A stretch of 16,037 bases of DNA, taken from positions 1-16,037 of the forward strand of contig JAZOPU010000108.1 of assembly GCA_045655705.1 (NCBI GenBank), read 5' to 3'. Of the stretch, positions 1 through 7,618 are shown piece after piece. How positions within the stretch are numbered: position 1 is the first letter of the stretch; each line of letters starts with the position of its first letter. The DNA is from Scatosoma sp045655705 (lineage in GTDB: Bacteria > Bacillota > Clostridia > Christensenellales > Borkfalkiaceae). The position numbers and the translations under genes are program-made. Under the pieces are notes generated by a model, which was not told the DNA's origin, did no database searches, and saw nothing but the letters and a program-made list of their open reading frames with translations.

Positions 1-1
1 G

Positions 2-33
2 AAAAAAAGCTTTCTTGATAGAAAGCTTTTTTT
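2..33. terminator. Intrinsic terminator of an upstream gene, probably bidirectional
   Basis: A perfect 13-bp stem (2-14 with 21-33) closes a 6-base TTGATA loop. The stem has an A-run on the left and a T-run on the right, so it can act as a Rho-independent terminator in either direction. It lies directly before the promoter at 43-71 and insulates the following operon from read-through. Confidence 0.85.
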
Positions 34-42
34 CTTATTGTC

Positions 43-71
43 TTTACAAGAAATAAAATTCGTGGTATAAT
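43..71 (+). promoter_or_regulatory. Sigma-A type promoter of the yhaO/yhaN-like operon
   Basis: TTTACA at 43-48 and TATAAT at 66-71 are separated by exactly 17 bases. The usual start, six or seven bases past the -10 box, falls on or next to A78, the first base of the ATG. The mRNA is therefore predicted to be leaderless. No Shine-Dalgarno sequence is visible before the ATG, which fits. Confidence 0.8.
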
Positions 72-77
72 AGAATT

Positions 78-1151
78 ATGAAGATTATACATACGGGCGA
101 TATACATCTTGGTTCGCCGTTTAAAAATTTATCCGCCGACAAGGCGAAAATAAGAAAGCAGGAGCTACTCGATAGCTTTTTTAAGCTTTGCGCCTACGCA
201 AAGGAAACGGGCGTTCGCGCCGTTTGTATTTCGGGGGATCTTTTCGACGAAAACGCCGTGGCGGGGAGCTTGAAGGAAGCGGTGTTTTCCGCGATCGAAA
301 GGGCAAAACCCGTTTGCTTTTTTTACGTATCAGGCAATCACGACGAGTGCGTGTCTTTCGATAGTGCGCCGGATAATTTATATACCTTTTCGGACAGCGG
401 GGCTTGGAAAAGCTATGATCTTGGCGAAGGGGTACTCGTTACGGGGTTACATACGAAGTATTTTTCGGGGGAGAATTTTTCCGCGCTTACCTTGCCCGTG
501 GACGCGTTTAATTTACTTCTATTGCACGGAGATATTTATAACCGTTCCAAGGAATTTATCCCGTTTCATTTACTCGAAACAAAGCCCGTGGATTATCTCG
601 CGCTGGGACATATCCATAAGCCTATGCTTTCGTCGGAACGGATAGGGCTTCGCGGGGTGTATCGTTATTGCGGGTGTTTGGAATCGCGCGGGTTTGACGA
701 GGCGGGGGCGCGTGGGTTTTTCCTGTTGGATATTCAAAACCGACATCTGCGCGAAGAAAAGTTTTTGTCTTTTGCAACGCGCGGGGTTTGGGAGCTTGCC
801 GTGGATATTTCCGCGTGCGCAACCTATCAAGATATCGAAAGCGCGGTGAAAGCGTGCGTGCAAAATATTAAACAGGACGATATGGTAAAAATCGTGCTGT
901 GCGGGCGTTATAGCGCTCAGCTTAAAAAAGATATTTCCCTTTTGCAAGAACGATTAAACGGTGCGTTCTTTTCCGCGCGGGTGGAAGATACTTCGCGGTT
1001 GGAATTTTCCTATCGGGATTTTGAAAACGACTACACCGAGCGCGGGGAGTTCGTGCGGGAAGTGTTGCGCGCGGATTTACCTGATGAGCGCAAAGAAAGT
1101 GTTTTGGAAGTGGGCTTGAAAGCGCTTATGGGGGAGGAGATTGATTTATGA
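78..1151 (+). CDS. YhaO/SbcD-like metallophosphoesterase (DNA repair nuclease family)
   Basis: 357 residues. All motifs of a calcineurin-like, Mre11/SbcD-type phosphoesterase are present: GDIH at 7-10 (D8, H10), GD at 53-54, GNHD at 86-89, a histidine at 150 (HGD) and GHIH at 177-180. These residues bind the two catalytic metals. The family cuts DNA ends or hairpins together with an SMC-like ATPase partner. The partner is the next gene, which overlaps it by 4 bases (ATGA at 1148-1151), so the two are almost certainly translationally coupled. The start is fixed because MKIIHTGDIH is the conserved beginning of the fold and no later Met precedes the first metal ligand. It has no ribosome binding site (see promoter entry). 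Family assignment is firm; whether it acts as exo- or endonuclease here is inference. Confidence 0.88.
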   Translation: MKIIHTGDIHLGSPFKNLSADKAKIRKQELLDSFFKLCAYAKETGVRAVCISGDLFDENAVAGSLKEAVFSAIERAKPVCFFYVSGNHDECVSFDSAPDNLYTFSDSGAWKSYDLGEGVLVTGLHTKYFSGENFSALTLPVDAFNLLLLHGDIYNRSKEFIPFHLLETKPVDYLALGHIHKPMLSSERIGLRGVYRYCGCLESRGFDEAGARGFFLLDIQNRHLREEKFLSFATRGVWELAVDISACATYQDIESAVKACVQNIKQDDMVKIVLCGRYSAQLKKDISLLQERLNGAFFSARVEDTSRLEFSYRDFENDYTERGEFVREVLRADLPDERKESVLEVGLKALMGEEIDL

Positions 1152-3217
1152 AACTGCTCTCTTGTTATATCGCGGGGTTTGGGAAATTTAAGGACGTAAA
1201 GTTTGATCTTTCCAAAGATCTCGTGGTGATCAAAGCGGACAACGGTTGGGGGAAAACCACGCTTGCTACGTTTATAGAAAGTATGCTTTTTGGTATGGAA
1301 GCTTCGCGCGCGAAAGGTGCGCAAGCAAGTGCGCGCGTGCGCTATCAGCCGTTTACGGGCGGGGCGTTCGGGGGTGTTTTGGAAGTGCTTGCGGACGGAA
1401 GAAGATACCGTATAGAACGCACCTTCTCGCAAACGCCTGCGGGGGATACTTGTAAAGTCTACGACGAAAACAACCGACCCGTGCCTGACTTTGCGGGTGT
1501 GAATATTGGGGAAGCTATACTGGGTGTGAGCAGAGAAAGCTTTCGGCGGAGTGCGTATATTCCGCAGGAAAAGCAATCACAGTGCGTGCCCGAGGATATG
1601 AAAGGGCGGTTGCTTGCTCTGCTTTCGGGGGACGGGAACGGAGAAAGCGCGGGGATTGCGCTCGCGCGCTTGGAAGATGCGGAGCGAAAGCTTCGGGCAA
1701 AGCGTAAGCCCGCCAAAGGGAAATTGGATATTTTGGAAGAGCGGTTATACGAGCTTGCACGGCAAAAGGACGAAGCGTTACAAAGCAAAGACCAAGCGCA
1801 AGCAATTGCGTTGCGTATTGCCGAGCGGGAAAAGCTTGTTTTAGGCTTAGAAGAACGCTTACAAACGCTCGGCACGCAAACGGAAGAAGCAACCCGCGCG
1901 GAAGGGGCGTATTTGGCGCGCGGTTCGTGGCAAGCGGAGAACGCGCGGTTGCAGGAATTTTTTGCGGGGAACGATCCCAAAACGGTGAATACGGACGGAT
2001 TAAGTAGTGCCGTTAGTGAATTTTATCAGCTTAAAAACGAGCTGGCGGATATGCAAAGCGCGGAAACTTTGCAAATACAAATACAGGCGTTAGAAAAAAA
2101 TATACAAGCGTATCAGGCGGTGTTGGGCAAAGAAGCGGAAGCGGAAAAAGCCGACGAAAAACTGAAAAAGGAACGGCGCGCGCTTGGGAAAAAGCAAAAA
2201 TGGACGCTACCCATAATCGTTTTGAGCTTGCTTTTAACTTTGTTTGGAGCAATACAAATTTCGCCAAAGCCCGCGCTTGGGTATTGTCTGTTTTTCGTTG
2301 GGGTTTTGGGTGTGGCGTTTGGGGCGTTAAGATTGCTAAAAAGCGTGCCCCCGCGCGGAAAAAAACGGGGGAATTCCCAAATACGGGAAGAATATGAAAA
2401 CGCGAAAGCGGAAATGCAAAGATTGCAAGCGCTTTCGTCGATTTCCCCTACCCAAGCGGAAGAAAAACGCGCGCGTATGCAAACGCTCGAAAGTGCGATC
2501 GTGCGCTTTTTGAGCGCGTTCCGTTTTGATGGCGAAATTTACGATTACCGCGCCGCGCTCAAAGAAGTCAAGGATAATATCGCGCGGTTTACCGAGCGGG
2601 AAAGCGCGTTCGTTTTGTCCGCAACGGGGGAACTCCAAACGCTCAAAAAAGAATACAGGGAAAAGGAAAAAGAAAGAGAAAAATTAAAAGAAGAGTGCGT
2701 GAGACTTAAAGAGAGCTTGAAAGGGGCGGAAGAAAAGGCGAGTGCGTACGTAGATATTCAAAACGAAGAAAACGCTTTAAAGTCGGAGTATGCACGGTTA
2801 CAAGAACGCTTACAAGCGATTGTTATTGCCAAAGCAATGCTCTTAAAAGCACGCGATAATATGGCGGGGCGGTATCTTTTGCCCGTGCAAAAGGCGTGCG
2901 CGGAATATTTGCGGTTTATGGGCTATCGCGGAGAGCATTTGCGCTTTACGCCTGTCGGAGAGCCTATGTTCGACGAACAGGGGGGTATGCGGGAGATAGC
3001 GTATTATAGCGAGGGCGTGCAAGGGCTCGTGGGCTTTTGTATGCGCGTTGCGCTTGCCACGCTCGTGTTTTCAAAGCAAACACCGCCGCTTATTCTCGAC
3101 GATCCGTTCGTCGATCTCGACGATAGTAAAACCGAGCGTGCAAAGGCGCTTGTGAAAGAGCTTTCGGGTAAATATCAAATCATATATTTTACCTGCAAAG
3201 AAGAACGGCGTATATGA
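1148..3217 (+). CDS. YhaN/SbcC-like ABC-type ATPase with central membrane hairpin
   Basis: 689 residues. A P-loop lies at 30-38 (ADNGWGKTT, with Ala where the first Gly is usual). Long charged coiled-coil stretches run at about 190-350 and 400-580. At the C-terminus are a signature-like YSEGVQG (620-626) and Walker B LILDD at 648-652. This is the split ABC head of Rad50/SbcC/YhaN proteins, which use ATP to control the paired nuclease encoded just upstream. In the middle, where Rad50/SbcC carry a CxxC zinc hook, there are instead two hydrophobic segments (about 352-371 and 378-397) joined by a short SPKP-containing turn. No CxxC exists anywhere in the protein. This suggests the coiled-coil tip is anchored in the membrane, as predicted for YhaN relatives. 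It is shorter than SbcC. A GGGGGAGGAG ribosome site lies at 1130-1139. No convincing terminator follows the gene. Confidence 0.85.
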   Translation: MKLLSCYIAGFGKFKDVKFDLSKDLVVIKADNGWGKTTLATFIESMLFGMEASRAKGAQASARVRYQPFTGGAFGGVLEVLADGRRYRIERTFSQTPAGDTCKVYDENNRPVPDFAGVNIGEAILGVSRESFRRSAYIPQEKQSQCVPEDMKGRLLALLSGDGNGESAGIALARLEDAERKLRAKRKPAKGKLDILEERLYELARQKDEALQSKDQAQAIALRIAEREKLVLGLEERLQTLGTQTEEATRAEGAYLARGSWQAENARLQEFFAGNDPKTVNTDGLSSAVSEFYQLKNELADMQSAETLQIQIQALEKNIQAYQAVLGKEAEAEKADEKLKKERRALGKKQKWTLPIIVLSLLLTLFGAIQISPKPALGYCLFFVGVLGVAFGALRLLKSVPPRGKKRGNSQIREEYENAKAEMQRLQALSSISPTQAEEKRARMQTLESAIVRFLSAFRFDGEIYDYRAALKEVKDNIARFTERESAFVLSATGELQTLKKEYREKEKEREKLKEECVRLKESLKGAEEKASAYVDIQNEENALKSEYARLQERLQAIVIAKAMLLKARDNMAGRYLLPVQKACAEYLRFMGYRGEHLRFTPVGEPMFDEQGGMREIAYYSEGVQGLVGFCMRVALATLVFSKQTPPLILDDPFVDLDDSKTERAKALVKELSGKYQIIYFTCKEERRI

Positions 3218-3254
3218 AAATTTGGTGAAAGCCAAAAGCAAAGCGTTTAAATAC

Positions 3255-3283
3255 TTGACTTTGCGTGTAAGAAAAAATATAAT
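3255..3283 (+). promoter_or_regulatory. Sigma-A type promoter of the ABC exporter operon
   Basis: TTGACT (3255-3260), a 17-base spacer and TATAAT (3278-3283). The predicted start is near 3290, giving a leader of about 22 bases that contains the GGGAG ribosome site at 3303-3307. The 95-base gap from 3218 contains no other feature I can support. A TTTGG/CCAAA mini-hairpin near 3225 lacks a T-run. Confidence 0.8.
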
Positions 3284-3312
3284 AATAGTGTTATTTTTTA
3301 TTGGGAGTTTAT

Positions 3313-5109
3313 ATGGCGAAAACGGGAACGGTTAGAACGCTGTTAAAGAGCGTCAGGCAGTATAAAAAGCAATCGCTGATCACACCGATGTTTATGGTGC
3401 TGGAAGCGTTTTGCGAGTGCTTGATACCCTTTTTTATGGCGAAAATGGTCAACGAAATACAGGCAAGCGCAGTGTCGACGATGACGCCCATTATCCGATA
3501 CGGCGCGATACTGTTAGCGCTTGCGATATGTTCGCTCACGAGCGGGGTGCTCGCGGGCAGGTTTGCCGCGCAGGCAAGCTGTGGATTTGCGAGCAATTTG
3601 CGGCACGATCTTTTCTATCGCGTGCAAAAATTTTCCTTTGCGAGCGTGGATAAGTTTTCCACGTCGTCGCTCGTTACAAGACTTACCACCGACGTTACCA
3701 ACGTGCAACAGTCTTATCAAATGTGCTTGCGTATCGTTATCCGCGTGCCCTTGCAATTTATTTTCGCGATCATTATGAGCTTTACCATCTATGCAAGACT
3801 TGCGTGGGTATTTATCGTGATTATGCCTGTTTTGGCTGTTTTGTTATTCGCGATTATGCGATTTGTTATGCCATTTTTCCGCCGTATCTTTAAAAAGTAC
3901 GACGCGTTGAATAATTCCGTGCAAGAGAACGTGGGCGGGATTCGCGTGGTGAAAGCTTTCGTGCGGGAAAACTACGAAACGCAAAAGTTTGAAAAGGCGG
4001 CGGGGGAAGTCAAAGACGATTTCACCAAAGCGGAAAAGATTTTGGCGCTCAATAACCCCATTATGACCTTCTTTATCAACTTTGCCGCGGTGCTCATTTC
4101 TTTCCTTGGCGCAGGCGCGATTATTAAAGCGTCCGAAGCCAACGGGTTCGTACTCCCCGACGGCGCGTTTTCTACGGGCGATCTTTCCGCGCTCATTTCC
4201 TATGGCGTGCAAATTTTGTCAAGCTGTATGATGTTCTCAATGGTGTTCGTTATGATTACCATGTCCTTTGAGTCTATGCGCCGTATTAGCGAAGTTTTGA
4301 ACGAAGAATCGGACGTGGTTAGTCCCGAAAACGGCGTGAAAGAAGTCAAGGACGGTTCGGTGCGGTTTGAAAACGTCAATTTTAAATATTCCAAAAAAGC
4401 AGGCAAATACGCCCTTTCCGATATCAATTTAGATATAAAATCGGGCGAAACGGTGGGCGTTTTGGGCGGTACGGGTTCGTCGAAAACTACCCTTATTCAG
4501 TTAATTCCCCGTCTTTACGATACCACGCAAGGCGAAGTTTTGGTCGGGGGCGTGAACGTTAGGGATTATGATTTAGACGCGCTTAGAAAAGAAGTCGCGG
4601 TGGTGCTCCAAAAGAACGTACTGTTTTCTGGCACGATCAAGGAAAATTTGCGCTGGGGCAACGAGAATGCGACGGACGAAGAGCTCGAACGCGTTTGCAA
4701 GCTCGCCCAAGCGGACGATTTTATCCGTTCTTTCCCCGATGGCTACGATACCTATATCGAACAGGGGGGAACGAACGTTTCGGGCGGTCAAAAACAACGG
4801 CTTTGTATTGCCCGCGCCCTGCTCCGTAAGCCCAAGGTGTTGATTTTAGACGACTCTACTTCGGCGGTGGATACCAAGACGGACGCGCTTATTCGCAACG
4901 CGTTTGATAAGGAAATCCCCGATACGACGAAAATTATTATTGCACAGCGCGTTTCGTCCGTGGAACACGCGGATAAGATTATCGTTTTGGACGGCGGGAA
5001 GATTATTGCGTGCGGTAACCACGACGAGCTTATAAAAACCAGCGAAATTTATCGCGAAATTTACGAGGCGCAAACGAAAGGGAACGAGAAAACGGGGGGT
5101 GAAGCGTAA
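3313..5109 (+). CDS. Heterodimeric ABC exporter subunit with degenerate ATP site (half-transporter 1)
   Basis: 598 residues from ATG 3313. I prefer this over an in-frame TTG at 3301, because the TTG overlaps the GGGAG ribosome site that serves the ATG. A type IV exporter membrane domain (about 1-310, several hydrophobic helices) precedes an ATPase domain. Motifs: Walker A GGTGSSKTT 385-393, Q-loop Q433, signature VSGGQ 489-493, Walker B LILDD 510-514, switch position Q545. The catalytic glutamate after Walker B is Asp514 and the switch histidine is Gln545, so its own nucleotide site should hydrolyse poorly, while its signature motif is intact. This is the pattern of the degenerate partner in heterodimers such as TM287/288, BmrCD and LmrCD. 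The next gene is its consensus partner (1-base overlap). Likely role: export of a lipid, peptide or drug; the substrate is unknown. Confidence 0.9.
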   Translation: MAKTGTVRTLLKSVRQYKKQSLITPMFMVLEAFCECLIPFFMAKMVNEIQASAVSTMTPIIRYGAILLALAICSLTSGVLAGRFAAQASCGFASNLRHDLFYRVQKFSFASVDKFSTSSLVTRLTTDVTNVQQSYQMCLRIVIRVPLQFIFAIIMSFTIYARLAWVFIVIMPVLAVLLFAIMRFVMPFFRRIFKKYDALNNSVQENVGGIRVVKAFVRENYETQKFEKAAGEVKDDFTKAEKILALNNPIMTFFINFAAVLISFLGAGAIIKASEANGFVLPDGAFSTGDLSALISYGVQILSSCMMFSMVFVMITMSFESMRRISEVLNEESDVVSPENGVKEVKDGSVRFENVNFKYSKKAGKYALSDINLDIKSGETVGVLGGTGSSKTTLIQLIPRLYDTTQGEVLVGGVNVRDYDLDALRKEVAVVLQKNVLFSGTIKENLRWGNENATDEELERVCKLAQADDFIRSFPDGYDTYIEQGGTNVSGGQKQRLCIARALLRKPKVLILDDSTSAVDTKTDALIRNAFDKEIPDTTKIIIAQRVSSVEHADKIIVLDGGKIIACGNHDELIKTSEIYREIYEAQTKGNEKTGGEA

Positions 5110-7088
5110 TGGCGGAAGTGAAATCGTATGAAAGCAAACCCCGCGCGATAAAACCTATGCGCGGACGCGGTATGCCCGTGCCCAAGGGCGCGATTAAGAA
5201 AGGCACGCTTTCTCGGCTTTTGAAAACGGTGTTTAAATATTATAAAACTCCGCTGATTATCGCGCTCGTTTGTATCTTGTTTAATTCCTTTGGCAGTTTG
5301 ATCTCGTCCGTGTTTATGCAATCGGTCATAGACGACGTGATAACCCCTGGGCTTGTGCAAGGCTACGGCGCGGTGAAAGGGAAGCTTATCGGTATGGTGA
5401 TCGGTATGGCGGCGGCGTATGGGATCGTGATTATCGCGGCATTTTTCTATCACCGTATTATGGCGATCGTAACGCAGGGTATGCTCTATCATTTGCGTAA
5501 GGATATGTTTGCCAAAATGCAATCGCTCCCTATCAAGTATTTCGATACGCACGCGCACGGGGAAATTATGAGTACCTACACCAACGATACCGACGCGACC
5601 CGCCAGCTTATCGGGCAATCGCTCCCTACGCTTTTAAGCTCGTCGCTGACCTTAATGGTGTCCGTGTGCTTGATGCTTTGGTATAGTCTTTGGATGTTTC
5701 TCGTCGTTACCGTTTGTACGTTTGCGATCACAATCGTCGTTAAAAAGATCGGCGGGAACAGTGCGAAATATATGGTGTCGCAACAGCGGTCTTTGGCAAG
5801 CGAAGAAGGGTTCGTGGAAGAAATGATGAAAGGGCAAAAGGTCGTGAAAGTGTTCACCCACGAAGAGCGGGCGAAAAACGATTTTGATAAGCTCAACGAA
5901 CAACTTCGGCAAGATAGCACTAAAGCGCACGTGTTTGGGAATATTTTAGGTCCTATTCTTGGCAATATTGGTAATTTAAACTACGTGTTGCTTGCCATTG
6001 TCGGCGGACTTTTATACACGCTCGATGCGCCGAATATTGCCGTGAGCAGTTTTGCTACGGGTATTCAAACGCTTTCAATCGGTACGATTATTGCTTTCCT
6101 TGGTATGTCGAGAAACTTTACGCAGATTATCAACCAAATGTCCCACCAAGTGTCTATGATTGCCATGGGGCTTGCGGGCGCGAGCCGTGTGTTTACGCTT
6201 ATGGACGAACAACCCGAACAGGACGAAGGCTACGTTACGCTCGTCAACGCGCGTGTAAACGAAAACGGGGATTTAGAAGAAACACAGCAAAGAACGGGCG
6301 TTTGGGCTTGGAAGCATTATCATAAAGCGGACGGCACGACCACGTATACCCGCTTACAAGGCGATATCGTTATGGATAGCGTGGACTTTGGGTATACGCA
6401 AGAAAAACAAGTACTCACGGACGTTTCGCTCTATGCAAAGCCTGGGCAAAAAATTGCGTTCGTCGGTGCGACGGGCGCGGGGAAAACGACAGTCACCAAC
6501 CTTATTAACCGTTTCTACGATATTGCCGACGGGAAAATCCGCTACGACGGTATCAATATCAATAAAATCAGAAAGAGCGATCTTCGTAGATCTTTGGGTA
6601 TTGTGTTGCAGGACGTGAACTTGTTCACGGGCACGGTAATGGAAAATATCCGCTACGGGCGTTTGGACGCTACGGACGAAGAATGTATCGCCGCCGCCAA
6701 GCTTGCCAACGCGGACGATTTTATTTGCCGTTTGCCCGACGGGTATAACACGATGCTGAAAAACAACGGCGCGAACCTTTCGCAAGGGCAAAGACAGCTG
6801 CTCTCTATCGCCCGCGCGGCGGTTGCCGATCCGCCTGCGATGATTTTGGACGAAGCGACTTCGTCTATCGATACGCGCACGGAAGCGTTAGTTACAGGCG
6901 GTATGGATAAACTCATGAAAGGCAGGACGGTATTCGTAATAGCGCACAGGCTTTCGACGGTCAGAAATGCCGACGCGATTATGGTACTTGACCACGGCAA
7001 GATTATTGAACGGGGCACGCACGAACAGTTGATTGAGGCGCGCGGAACGTATTATCAATTATATACGGGCGCGTTTGAACTCGAATAA
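5109..7088 (+). CDS. Heterodimeric ABC exporter subunit with catalytic ATP site (half-transporter 2)
   Basis: 659 residues. The TAATG junction at 5107-5111 gives a 1-base overlap with the first subunit. A basic N-terminal tail (about 1-45) is followed by the six-helix exporter domain and the ATPase domain: Walker A GATGAGKTT 453-461, Q501, signature LSQGQ 557-561, Walker B with D581 and catalytic E582, switch H613. Its Walker A/B, Glu and His are intact but its signature has Gln in place of the first Gly of SGGQ. The functional site is therefore built from this subunit's Walker motifs plus the partner's VSGGQ. Roughly 45 extra residues (about 370-415, with a RTGVWAWKH stretch) separate the membrane and ATPase domains; this linker recurs in close clostridial relatives as I remember them. 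The substrate cannot be read from the sequence. Confidence 0.9.
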   Translation: MAEVKSYESKPRAIKPMRGRGMPVPKGAIKKGTLSRLLKTVFKYYKTPLIIALVCILFNSFGSLISSVFMQSVIDDVITPGLVQGYGAVKGKLIGMVIGMAAAYGIVIIAAFFYHRIMAIVTQGMLYHLRKDMFAKMQSLPIKYFDTHAHGEIMSTYTNDTDATRQLIGQSLPTLLSSSLTLMVSVCLMLWYSLWMFLVVTVCTFAITIVVKKIGGNSAKYMVSQQRSLASEEGFVEEMMKGQKVVKVFTHEERAKNDFDKLNEQLRQDSTKAHVFGNILGPILGNIGNLNYVLLAIVGGLLYTLDAPNIAVSSFATGIQTLSIGTIIAFLGMSRNFTQIINQMSHQVSMIAMGLAGASRVFTLMDEQPEQDEGYVTLVNARVNENGDLEETQQRTGVWAWKHYHKADGTTTYTRLQGDIVMDSVDFGYTQEKQVLTDVSLYAKPGQKIAFVGATGAGKTTVTNLINRFYDIADGKIRYDGININKIRKSDLRRSLGIVLQDVNLFTGTVMENIRYGRLDATDEECIAAAKLANADDFICRLPDGYNTMLKNNGANLSQGQRQLLSIARAAVADPPAMILDEATSSIDTRTEALVTGGMDKLMKGRTVFVIAHRLSTVRNADAIMVLDHGKIIERGTHEQLIEARGTYYQLYTGAFELE

Positions 7089-7089
7089 G

Positions 7090-7120
7090 AAAAAATCTCC
7101 CTTGCAAGGGAGATTTTTTT
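7090..7120. terminator. Bidirectional intrinsic terminator between the ABC operon and the XRE gene
   Basis: An 18-base perfect palindrome (7096-7113, TCTCCCTTGCAAGGGAGA) is flanked by A6 (7090-7095) and T7 (7114-7120). It begins 2 bases after the ABC operon stop and lies 15 bases past the stop of the convergent minus-strand gene, so it can serve both. Confidence 0.92.
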
Positions 7121-7135
7121 GCGTTGCAAAAACTA

Positions 7136-7348
7136 CTATTTTTTTGGATAAGGTTCTTCCACTTCCGTAAGTTCTAATAAATAATCAGTGGAAACTTCGT
7201 ATAACGCGGATAGAGCAATCAACGCTTCCAAGGGAATTTGTCTTTTCTCGTTTTCGTATAACGAATACGTGCACTGTTTAATGTGTAAATATTCCGCAAC
7301 TTGACTTTGCGTATATCCTTTTTCTTCCCGTACTTCCTTTAATCGCAT
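7136..7348 (-). CDS. Small XRE-family helix-turn-helix transcriptional regulator
   Basis: 70 residues, MRLKEVREEKGYTQSQ onward. It is a single Cro/C1-type HTH domain with little else: TQSQVAEYL forms the first HTH helices, HIKQCTYSLYE the recognition region, and ALYEVSTDYLLEL the closing helix typical of XRE proteins, followed by a short acidic tail. The reading frame stays open upstream to 7522, but that extension crosses the promoter region and a large hairpin and is not protein-like. The start at 7348 has a CGAGG ribosome site 5 bases away (7354-7358, minus strand). There is no sensory domain, so it probably acts as a simple dimeric repressor, perhaps autoregulatory; the palindromes just upstream are plausible operators. 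Its targets are unknown. The neighbouring rightward promoter is the obvious candidate. Confidence 0.85.
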   Translation of the reverse strand: MRLKEVREEKGYTQSQVAEYLHIKQCTYSLYENEKRQIPLEALIALSALYEVSTDYLLELTEVEEPYPKK

Positions 7349-7373
7349 AATATCCTCGAAAATATTTTTAATT

Positions 7374-7420
7374 ATTATACGATATTGCAGTTTGCAATGT
7401 TGACAATTATGACAAATTGT
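7374..7420 (-). promoter_or_regulatory. Promoter of the XRE gene and two candidate operator palindromes
   Basis: On the minus strand a TATAAT lies at 7379-7374, about 30 bases before the XRE start; no good -35 box sits 16-18 bases upstream of it. Two palindromes lie just upstream: ATTGCA-GTT-TGCAAT (7384-7398) and ACAATT-6-AATTGT (7403-7420). The second overlaps the -35 box and spacer of the opposing rightward promoter. A bound XRE dimer could affect both directions. Operator function is inference. Confidence 0.5.
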
Positions 7421-7428
7421 AATATAAT
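7400..7428 (+). promoter_or_regulatory. Perfect-consensus rightward promoter without a downstream protein gene
   Basis: TTGACA (7400-7405), a 17-base spacer and TATAAT (7423-7428): a full sigma-A consensus. The start is predicted near 7435. Downstream on this strand there is no gene. The only short ORF (7472-7555, 27 codons) has no ribosome site and is built from hairpin sequence. The transcript would be the structured RNA at 7435-7518 and could run on as antisense to the end of the oxidoreductase gene. Confidence 0.7.
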
Positions 7429-7434
7429 ATAAAT

Positions 7435-7518
7435 ATATCGTTCTCGCAAAAGTTGCCAAACGTATTGCAAAATGCACACCGCCCGCACGGTTTTCCGTGT
7501 GGGCGGTGTGCGAGAACG
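7435..7518 (+). ncRNA. Candidate structured small RNA of unknown family
   Basis: The segment starts where the consensus promoter predicts and folds strongly. An outer 10-bp helix pairs 7439-7448 with 7509-7518. An inner helix of up to 17 bp pairs 7474-7490 with 7495-7511 around a TTTT loop. Three bases (7509-7511) are claimed by both helices, so the two compete at their junction. The only imperfect pair of the inner helix is G7485 with T7500, a G-U wobble in plus-strand RNA but a mismatch in the opposite transcript, which agrees with the promoter direction. I recognise no known RNA family. It might instead be a palindromic repeat element; copies elsewhere in the genome would decide. No T-run terminator follows directly. 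Confidence 0.45.
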
Positions 7519-7610
7519 CCAAAGGCGTAAAGGCGCAAGCAAAGCTTGCTTATAGGGGGGCTTATATGCGGGGCTCTGCCCCTGCGCCCCGTAAGGGACC
7601 ACGTCCCTTA
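7517..7610. repeat. Cluster of short hairpins with 3-base loops
   Basis: Four small perfect inverted repeats follow one another: CGCC-AAA-GGCG (7517-7527), GCAAGC-AAA-GCTTGC (7535-7549), GGGGC-TCT-GCCCC (7570-7582) and TAAGGGAC-CAC-GTCCCTTA (7592-7610). They fill the space up to the oxidoreductase stop codon. The style matches intergenic hairpin modules found in many clostridial genomes. The last one could weakly terminate the minus-strand oxidoreductase transcript, but no T-run follows it. Confidence 0.6.
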
Positions 7611-7618
7611 ACCCTTAA

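Noticed and set aside
3218..3245. Terminator after the yhaN-like gene
   Set aside because: The TTTGG/CCAAA stem is short and no T-run follows.
3301..3312. TTG start for ABC subunit 1
   Set aside because: The TTG overlaps the GGGAG ribosome site, which is correctly spaced for ATG 3313.
7349..7522. N-terminal extension of the XRE gene (128-codon frame)
   Set aside because: It crosses the promoter palindromes and the large hairpin, reads as low-complexity sequence unlike an HTH protein, and the internal start at 7348 has a good ribosome site.
7472..7555. 27-codon ORF inside the structured segment
   Set aside because: It has no ribosome site and no protein-like pattern; the codons are the arms of the hairpin.
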